Shown here: positions 8,178 through 15,872 of the stretch, piece by piece
Layout of the letters: each line of letters begins with the position of its first letter
Numbering within the stretch: position 1 is the first letter of the stretch
NCBI GenBank assembly: GCA_902826945.1
Contig: CADEGS010000092.1
Coordinates: 1 to 15,872 of the forward strand
Direction: 5' to 3'
DNA length: 15,872 nt
Source: an uncultured bacterium
GTDB taxonomy: Bacteria > Planctomycetota > UBA1135 > GCA-002686595
Position numbers and translations under genes: made by a program
Notes under the pieces: generated by a model
What the model was told of the DNA's origin: nothing
Database searches by the model: none
Seen by the model: only the letters and a program-made list of their open reading frames with translations

Positions 8178-8938
8178 CAGGGCAGCCCGAACAGGCGCGC
8201 CGCGTTGGCGCTCGTCGCGCGCGCCAGGGCGTCCGCGTCGGCGCCGCGCACCGCGGCCAGCGTGGCCAGCACGTGGGCGACGTGCGCCGGCTCGTTGCGC
8301 TGGCCGCGCACGGGCTGCGGCGCGAGGAAGGGGCAGTCGGTCTCGACCAGCAGGCGCTCCTCGGGCACCAGCGCGGCCGCGCGGCGGTTGGCCTCGTTGC
8401 GCGGGTAGGTCACGACGCCGGAGAACGAGATGTGCATGCCCGCGGCGAGCAGCGGCTCGAGCTCGTCGGGGCCGTAGGTGTAGCAGTGCATCACGCCGCG
8501 CACGCCGGCGAACTCGGCCAGGATGCGCGCGGTCTCCGCCCAGGCGTCGCGGCAGTGCACGATCACGGGCTTGTCGAGGCGCCGCGCCAGGTCGAGCTGC
8601 CAGTAGAAGCTCTCGAGCTGCGCCCCGCGCGGCGAGTGCTCCTTGAAGAAGTCGAGGCCGGTCTCGCCCACGCCGACGCACTCGGGGCGGCGGCACAGGG
8701 CCTCGATCTCCGCGCGCGCGCCCGCGTCCGCCGCGGCGGCGTCGTGGGGGTGGACGCCGGCGGCGGGGAAGAGGTCGGCTTCCTCGGCGCACAGCGCGAA
8801 GGCCGCGCGCGAGCTCGCGACGTCGGTGCCCACGATCACCATGCGCCCGACGCCGGCGGCCCGCGCGCGCGCCAGCACGGCCTCGCGGTCGGCCTCGAAG
8901 CTCTGCCAGTACAGGTGCGCGTGCGTGTCGGTGATCAC
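8177..8938 (-). CDS. tatD: TatD family metal-dependent hydrolase (DNase)
   Basis: The 253-residue protein is close to the ~260 of typical TatD. All expected metal ligands of this TIM-barrel family are present: the N-terminal DTHAH pair (His6, His8), GVGETGLDF (Glu92), IVHCRDAW (His128), MHCYTYG (His151) and VETDCPF (Asp201). Further landmarks are FPAAGVHPHD and ISFSGVVTYPRN near 170-180. Known: TatD proteins are cytoplasmic Mg2+-dependent 3'-5' exonucleases acting on single-stranded nucleic acid, implicated in repair and DNA degradation; some relatives have other hydrolase activities. A GTG start at 8938 is chosen because family members begin right before the DxHxH motif and an AGGAG lies 11 nt upstream (8954-8950 on this strand). 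The start overlaps the stop of the preceding HEAT-like gene (GTGA), implying translational coupling. Confidence 0.94.
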   Translation of the reverse strand: MITDTHAHLYWQSFEADREAVLARARAAGVGRMVIVGTDVASSRAAFALCAEEADLFPAAGVHPHDAAAADAGARAEIEALCRRPECVGVGETGLDFFKEHSPRGAQLESFYWQLDLARRLDKPVIVHCRDAWAETARILAEFAGVRGVMHCYTYGPDELEPLLAAGMHISFSGVVTYPRNEANRRAAALVPEERLLVETDCPFLAPQPVRGQRNEPAHVAHVLATLAAVRGADADALARATSANAARLFGLP

Positions 8939-9783
8939 CGGCAGCTCGTCTCCTGCATGCGCGCCAGGAAGATCTGGAAGTCGAGGTCGGCCTCGCGCTC
9001 CAGCACCTCCTGGAGCAGCGCGCACAGCTCCTCGCGCGGCAGCGACTCGAGCAGCGACTGCGCGGCCACGCGCCGCAGGTAGCCGTTGCCCGACTCGACC
9101 AGGAGCTCGCGCAGCGCCGCCAGCCCGCGCGGGGAGCCCGTGCCGGACAGCTCGCGCAGCGCCAGGGTGCGCGCCTCGTCGGCCTGGTGCTGGTCGGTGG
9201 CGATGCGGGCCAGGACCTCCGCGGGGTCCTGGCCGAGCGCGCGCCGCGCCGCGAGCAGCGCCGCGAGCATCTTGTCCTCGGGCGGGTAGGTCTCCTTGCG
9301 CACGCGGCGCAAGAGGATCGGCTCGAGCGTCTCGACCGCGGTCTCGGGCGCGCTCGCCGCGAGCAGCTCGCAGGCCGCGCGGCGCAGCGCCAGGTCCGGG
9401 CCGAAGCGCGTGACGAGCTCGACCAGGTGCTCGCGCGTCGCGTCGGGGACGCTGTGCGCGGCCACGTCGAGCAGGCCGATCCGCACCTCGACCGGCGCGC
9501 TCGCGTCGTTCCGGTAGGCTTCCCAGGCGGCCCGCCCCACCTCGGGGCCGGCGCCTCGCAGCCGCTCGAGGGTCGCCTTGCGGCGGGCGTGCCACTCACC
9601 CTGCTCGAGCGGTCCCGAGCCGGGCGCCAGCGGCCGCAGCGCGGCCACGAGGTCGTGCACGGCGAGGACGGGCGACACGGCGTCGGCGCCGCGCGCGGGC
9701 TCGTCGCCGCAGCCGGCGGCGAGCGCGGCGAGGAGCGCGCCGGCGAGCGCGCGCGCGAGGGGACGGCGAGGGACGGTGCTCAT
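8935..9783 (-). CDS. HEAT-repeat-like putative lipoprotein
   Basis: This 282-residue protein starts at ATG 9783. MSTVPRRPLAR is followed by the hydrophobic ALAGALLAALAAG and Cys25, a signal peptide ending in a plausible if weak lipobox (LAAGC). The mature protein begins with a short flexible segment. From about residue 97 to the end it is a run of amphipathic helix pairs (for example VRIGLLDVAAHSV, LALRRAACELLAAS, ARTLALRELSGTGSPRGLAALRELL, YLRRVAAQSLLESL) with the spacing of HEAT or PBS-lyase-type repeats. No catalytic motif is visible. Known: HEAT solenoids are protein-interaction scaffolds. Inferred: an envelope-anchored scaffold of unknown partner. An upstream in-frame ATG at 9903 would add an Arg/Ala-rich extension that buries the signal peptide, so it is disfavoured. 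It is the first gene of a two-gene unit with tatD through a 4-nt overlap. Confidence 0.72.
   Translation of the reverse strand: MSTVPRRPLARALAGALLAALAAGCGDEPARGADAVSPVLAVHDLVAALRPLAPGSGPLEQGEWHARRKATLERLRGAGPEVGRAAWEAYRNDASAPVEVRIGLLDVAAHSVPDATREHLVELVTRFGPDLALRRAACELLAASAPETAVETLEPILLRRVRKETYPPEDKMLAALLAARRALGQDPAEVLARIATDQHQADEARTLALRELSGTGSPRGLAALRELLVESGNGYLRRVAAQSLLESLPREELCALLQEVLEREADLDFQIFLARMQETSCR
8950..8954 (-). promoter_or_regulatory. Ribosome binding site for tatD
   Basis: AGGAG on the minus strand, inside the end of the HEAT-like gene, 11 nt before the GTG at 8938. It supports this start over longer in-frame extensions into the upstream gene. Confidence 0.5.
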
Positions 9784-10173
9784 CGCTCGCGAGCTTAGCG
9801 CAGGAGAGCGCGGGGCCGTCCTGCGCGCGCCGCGGCGAGCGCGCGACGCGGCGGCGACTCCGCCGAGAGTGCGCGCGCGCACGCTCCTCGTGCGCCTCCG
9901 CACGCCGGCCGCGCGCCGCTCCTGCGAGCCGCCGCGTGACTCGCGCGGCGCGCGCGCCTAGTGCGGTCAGCGGCCGCGGAAAAACCTGGCGCGGACCGCG
10001 AGACGGCTCCTAAAATGCCTCGCCAGCTCGGTTTGCGACTTCCCGAGGTCGGCCGGACGGAGGCGCGGCCGGGCGCGCCCTCGCCGCGGGCGGGCGGCCA
10101 TGCGAGCCTTCTCCCGCCGGACTGCCCCGCGCGGCTTCCGGGACCCCCTACGCTCCCACCCCACGAAGCAACG
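9784..10173. other. Divergent intergenic region between the HEAT-like and Ig-like lipoprotein genes
   Basis: This 390-nt stretch must hold promoters for both directions. It includes a perfect 14-nt alternating purine-pyrimidine palindrome (GTGCGCGCGCGCAC, 9869-9882) and a 6-bp hairpin at 9849-9865. A TAAAAT hexamer at 10011-10016 looks like a plus-strand -10 element, but no matching -35 box is present at 17 nt. Open frames through it are GC-driven and lack protein-like composition; I see no gene. Confidence 0.45.
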
Positions 10174-13143
<2,970 letters not shown>

Positions 13144-13171
13144 GGTCGCTCGAGCGCACGCCGCCGTTCCG

Positions 13172-14437
13172 GTGACCCGCGCGCGCGCGTCGCACCCGCG
13201 CCGGACCGCCGCGCCGCGGCTCCTGGTCGCGGCGCGGCTCCTGGCCGGGCCGGACGGCTGGATCGAGGGCGGGGGGCTCGTCGTGCGCGGAGGCCGCGTG
13301 GAGCGCGTGCTGCGCACGGCCGCCGCGCTGCGCCGCGCCCGGCGCGCCGCCTCGAGCGTGCTCGACCTGGGCGAGGGGTGCCTCGGCCCCGGCCTGGTCA
13401 ACGCCCACGCGCACCTCGAGCTGTCGCAGCTCGCTGGCGCGCTGCCGGCGCGCGCGGGCTTCGTGCCCTGGATCCGCGCGCTCGTGCGCGCGCGCGCGAC
13501 GGCCGCCCCGGCGGCGCTCGCTGAGGCGGCCGCGCGCGGGGCGCAGGCCGCGCTCGCGAGCGGCACGACCGCGCTCGGCGACATCGTCTCGCTGCCCTTC
13601 GCGGCCGGCGTCGGCGCGGCGGCCGGGCTGCGCGTGCGCGCGTACCGCGAGGCGCTCGACGCCTGGGATCCCGCGCGCACCGCCGGCGCGCTCGCCGGCC
13701 TCGCACGCGCGCTGCCCGCGCGCGCGCGCCGCGCGGAAGGGCTCTCGCCGCACGCGCCGATGACGACCAGCCCGGCGCTCCTCAGCGGGCTCGCCGCGCT
13801 GGCGCGGCGGCGCTCGCTCCCGATCGCCTGCCACTGGTCGGAGAGCGAGGAGGAGCTCGCCTGGCTGGCCGGCCGGGACGGCCCCTTCGCCGATCTCCTC
13901 GGCCGCCGCGGCCCGCGCCGGAGCGGCCTGGACCTGCTCGAGGAGGCGGGCCTCCTGCGCGCGCGTCCGTGCCTGATCCACGGCAACCTGCCCGCGCGCG
14001 GCGAGCTGGCGCGCGTCGCGCGCGCCGGCGCCGTCGTCGTGCACTGCCCGGGCACGCACCGCTTCTTCGGGCGCGCGCCCTTCCCCTGGCGCGCCTACCG
14101 CCGCGCGGGCGTCGCGCTCGCGCTCGGCACGGACTCGCTGGCGAGCAACGAGGCGCTCGATCTCGCGCGCGAGATGCGCCTGCTGCGCGAGAGCGAGCCG
14201 TCGCTCCCGCCCGAGCTCGCCTGGGAGATGGGCACGCGCGCGGCGGCGCGCGCCCTCGGCCTCGCGGGGGCGGGCCTGGTCGTGGAAGGCGCGGAGGCCG
14301 ACCTGGTCTTGTGGGAGGTCGAGGGGCGCACGCGGCGGGCCGTGCTCGAGCGGCTGACCAGCGGGCGGGCGCGCGTCCTGGCCGTGTGGACCGCGGGCCG
14401 CCGGAGGCGCCTCGGGTCGCGCGCGGAGGGACCGTAG
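13172..14437 (+). CDS. Amidohydrolase-superfamily deaminase-like protein
   Basis: The 421-residue protein has the complete metal site of the cytosine-deaminase/chlorohydrolase group. It shows NAHAHLEL (His79, His81), SPHAP (His194), CHWSESEEE (His221 plus the acidic cluster), IHGN (His270), HCPGTHRFFG (291-300) and GTDSLASN (Asp321). The N- and C-terminal beta segments form the usual composite sandwich (LLVAARLLAGPDG; ADLVLWEVEG). Known: relatives include aminodeoxyfutalosine deaminase of menaquinone synthesis, S-adenosylhomocysteine/5'-methylthioadenosine deaminase and guanine deaminase. The HCPGTHRFFGRAPFP segment is most like the first group as I remember it, but I cannot assign the substrate. 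The start is GTG 13172, 28 nt after the lipoprotein stop, without a strong ribosome binding site. A basic stretch at the N-terminus (TRARASHPRRTAAPR) may mean the true start is slightly later. It stops 15 nt before nrnA. Confidence 0.88.
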   Translation: MTRARASHPRRTAAPRLLVAARLLAGPDGWIEGGGLVVRGGRVERVLRTAAALRRARRAASSVLDLGEGCLGPGLVNAHAHLELSQLAGALPARAGFVPWIRALVRARATAAPAALAEAAARGAQAALASGTTALGDIVSLPFAAGVGAAAGLRVRAYREALDAWDPARTAGALAGLARALPARARRAEGLSPHAPMTTSPALLSGLAALARRRSLPIACHWSESEEELAWLAGRDGPFADLLGRRGPRRSGLDLLEEAGLLRARPCLIHGNLPARGELARVARAGAVVVHCPGTHRFFGRAPFPWRAYRRAGVALALGTDSLASNEALDLAREMRLLRESEPSLPPELAWEMGTRAAARALGLAGAGLVVEGAEADLVLWEVEGRTRRAVLERLTSGRARVLAVWTAGRRRRLGSRAEGP

Positions 14438-14440
14438 ACT

Positions 14441-14445
14441 AAGGA
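14441..14445 (+). promoter_or_regulatory. Shine-Dalgarno for the NrnA-like gene
   Basis: AAGGA begins 4 nt after the amidohydrolase stop and lies 7 nt before the ATG at 14453. It supports that start and re-initiation within one transcript. Confidence 0.6.
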
Positions 14446-14452
14446 CCCTGCG

Positions 14453-15466
14453 ATGGCATCCACGACCTCACGCACCGACGCGGGGCGCGCGCGCGCCCTG
14501 GAGCTCTTCTCCGGCAGCCGGCGCTTCCTCCTGGCGGGGCACGAGCGTCCCGACGGCGACTGCCTCGGCGCCCAGGCGGCGCTCTCCAGCGTGCTCGGCG
14601 CGCTCGGCAAGGAGGTCACGGTGCTGAACCCCGACCCGCCCGCGCCGCAGTTCGCCCACCTGACGCGCACGACGCGCTTCGGGACCTACCAGGGCGGCCC
14701 GGTGCCCGAGCACGACGTGTGCGTGCTGCTCGACATCAACGTGCTCGAGCGCTGCGGAGCGCTGGCCGAGCCGCTGCGCAGGGCGCCCTCGGCCAAGGTC
14801 GTCGTCGATCACCACCCCTACGAGGGCCGCCCGTGGTGGGACGCGGCCTACGTCGACGTGACCGCCGCCGCGACCGGCCTCCTGGTGCGGCGCATCGCGC
14901 GCGAGCTCGGGGTCGAGCTCGACGAGGCCGCGGCGTGGGCGGTCTTCACCTCGCTGGTGACCGACACCGGCTGGTTCCGCTACAGCAACACCGACGCCGA
15001 GACGCTGTCCGTCGCGGCCGAGACGATCCAGCGCGGCGTGCGGCCGGACGAGCTCTACAGGGCGCTCTACCAGCAGAACGACCAGGCCGAGCCGCGCGCG
15101 CTGTGCGCCTCGCTCGACCGCCTCGAGTACTACGCCGGCGGCCGGCTGGCCGTCGTGACGATGCCCGCGCGCGGTCCGGCGGCGCCCGTGGACTCAGACG
15201 CGCTGCTCGACATCCTGCGCGCCGTGGGCGACGTCGAGGTCGTGCTCTACCTGCGCGAGCTGGAGCCGGGCCGCTGCAAGCTCTCGGCGCGCAGCAAGAC
15301 CGCCTACGACGTGAACGCGCTGGCCCGGCGCTTCGGCGGGGGGGGCCACAAGAAGGCCGCCGGAGCGACGATCGAGGGCGCGCTCGACGCCGTCGAGCGC
15401 GCGCTCGTCCAGGCCGCCCTGGCCGCCTTCCCCGACGCCCCCGGCCGCGACGGGGGGGGCGGATGA
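14453..15466 (+). CDS. nrnA: NrnA-like DHH/DHHA1 phosphoesterase (oligoribonuclease / pAp phosphatase)
   Basis: The 337-residue protein is near the usual NrnA length (~310-330). DHH domain motifs are all present: GHERPDGDCLG (His30, Asp34, Asp36), LLDINVLERCG (Asp94), VVDHHPYEG (Asp119-His120-His121) and SLVTDTGWFRYSNT (Asp171). The C-terminal DHHA1 domain ends with the substrate-binding GGGGHKKAAG (His299 after the Gly run). Known: NrnA-type enzymes use two Mn2+ ions to degrade 2-5-nt RNAs or pGpG to mononucleotides and to dephosphorylate 3'-phosphoadenosine 5'-phosphate, in the cytoplasm. A dinucleotide-specific GdpP-like or RecJ role is unlikely because PAS/GGDEF and RecJ-specific extensions are absent. 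It has a good Shine-Dalgarno and ends in ATGA overlapping the next gene, so the downstream phosphoesterase is probably coupled to it. The tail after the DHHA1 domain is Gly-rich and unremarkable. Confidence 0.93.
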   Translation: MASTTSRTDAGRARALELFSGSRRFLLAGHERPDGDCLGAQAALSSVLGALGKEVTVLNPDPPAPQFAHLTRTTRFGTYQGGPVPEHDVCVLLDINVLERCGALAEPLRRAPSAKVVVDHHPYEGRPWWDAAYVDVTAAATGLLVRRIARELGVELDEAAAWAVFTSLVTDTGWFRYSNTDAETLSVAAETIQRGVRPDELYRALYQQNDQAEPRALCASLDRLEYYAGGRLAVVTMPARGPAAPVDSDALLDILRAVGDVEVVLYLRELEPGRCKLSARSKTAYDVNALARRFGGGGHKKAAGATIEGALDAVERALVQAALAAFPDAPGRDGGGG

Positions 15467-15872
15467 GGCTGGCCGTCATCTCCGACCTGCACTCCAACCG
15501 CGAGGCGCTCGAGGCCGTCTTCGAGGACATCCGCGCGCGGGGCATCACCGACCTGGTGTGCCTGGGCGACGTGGTCGGCTACGGTCCGGACCCCGAGTTC
15601 TGCGTGGACCTGGTGCGCGGCCACGCGCGCTGGTGCCTGATGGGCAACCACGACGACGCGCTCTTCCGCGACGCCTCCGACTTCAACCCGCACGCGCGCG
15701 CGGCGATCGAGTACACGCGCCGGCGCATGGAGCCGCACTGGTGGAGCAGCGCCGAGAAGAAGGCGCGCTGGCGCTGGTTGCGCGGCCTGCCGCTGCGCAT
15801 GCAGGAGGGCCGCTTCCAGTTCGTGCACGGCTCGCCGCGCGACCCGGTGCGCGAGTACGTGCTCTCGACCGA
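15463..15872 (+). CDS. Calcineurin-like metallophosphoesterase (3' partial)
   Basis: The ATG at 15463 overlaps the nrnA stop (ATGA); 136 codons are visible before the window ends with the frame still open. Motifs in order: AVISDLHSN (Asp8, His10, Asn12), CLGDVVGYGPDP (Asp36), LMGNHDDA (Asn62, His63) and FVHGSPRDP (His122). These are the dimetal ligands of the calcineurin-like superfamily. The close spacing and GDVVGYGPDP signature resemble the YfcE/MJ0936 and diadenosine-tetraphosphatase-like branch, in which small cytoplasmic enzymes of ~160-250 residues hydrolyse phosphodiesters or phosphate monoesters. The second half, which would carry the last GHTH-type motif, is missing here. A GGGGGGGCGG stretch just upstream could serve as ribosome binding site, but translational coupling is more likely. 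The substrate cannot be assigned. Confidence 0.9.
   Translation, partial: MRLAVISDLHSNREALEAVFEDIRARGITDLVCLGDVVGYGPDPEFCVDLVRGHARWCLMGNHDDALFRDASDFNPHARAAIEYTRRRMEPHWWSSAEKKARWRWLRGLPLRMQEGRFQFVHGSPRDPVREYVLST

Noticed and set aside
8939..9595. N-terminal extension of TatD up to 9595 on the minus strand.
   Set aside because: The extension is Arg/Ala-rich, out of frame over the HEAT-like gene, and TatD proteins begin just before the DxHxH motif, as at the GTG at 8938.
9869..9882. Perfect GTGCGCGCGCGCAC palindrome as a regulatory site.
   Set aside because: Alternating CG runs are frequent by chance in this GC-rich sequence, so symmetry alone is not informative.
10011..10016. TAAAAT as a sigma70 -10 element for the large lipoprotein gene.
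   Set aside because: No -35-like hexamer at 16-18 nt upstream; a lone A/T-rich hexamer is weak evidence, so it is only mentioned in the region description.

Overview
The window is a high-GC (roughly 70% by eye) bacterial chromosome segment with dense, mostly plus-strand genes and no tRNA, rRNA, CRISPR array, insertion sequence or phage gene that I can see. Gene content points to a Gram-negative, deep-branching lineage. It has an OmpA/MotB-type peptidoglycan-binding domain, a type IV pilus motor cluster, two lipobox proteins, a large Ig-like/glycine-rich surface lipoprotein, and a pilin of the kind common in Planctomycetota. A planctomycete is my best guess, with Acidobacteriota or Myxococcota as alternatives; this is an inference from gene style, not a placement.

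Layout. Positions 1-557 hold the end of a coiled-coil protein with a MotB/OmpA-like domain, followed by a 12-bp hairpin. Positions 779-2770 encode an FusA2-type elongation-factor-G-like GTPase with degenerate guanine-specificity motifs. Positions 2971-7015 are a tight pilT-pilB-pilC operon (gaps of 4 and 6 nt): retraction ATPase, assembly ATPase and inner-membrane platform. It ends at a 20-bp hairpin. After a 234-nt leader carrying a conspicuous palindrome comes a major-pilin-like gene at 7317-8108, the likely substrate of that machine, transcribed separately.

The pilin gene converges on a minus-strand pair at a strong shared terminator (8135-8177). That pair is a HEAT-like putative lipoprotein (8935-9783) followed by tatD (8177-8938), joined by a GTGA stop/start overlap. 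A 390-nt divergent intergenic region separates it from a plus-strand group running to the right edge. This group is a 989-residue lipoprotein with two Ig-like domains and repeated glycine-rich beta units (10174-13143), an amidohydrolase of the deaminase type (13172-14437), an NrnA-like DHH/DHHA1 phosphoesterase (14453-15466) and a calcineurin-like metallophosphoesterase cut by the window edge (15463-15872). The last three are closely packed (15-nt gap, then ATGA overlap) and read like a nucleotide-turnover operon.

Most of the window is recognisable. The least ordinary items are the EF-G paralogue's altered G4/G5 motifs, the palindromic pilin leader, the HEAT lipoprotein-TatD coupling, and the glycine-repeat architecture of the large lipoprotein. 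I do not see a clear-cut new multi-gene system.
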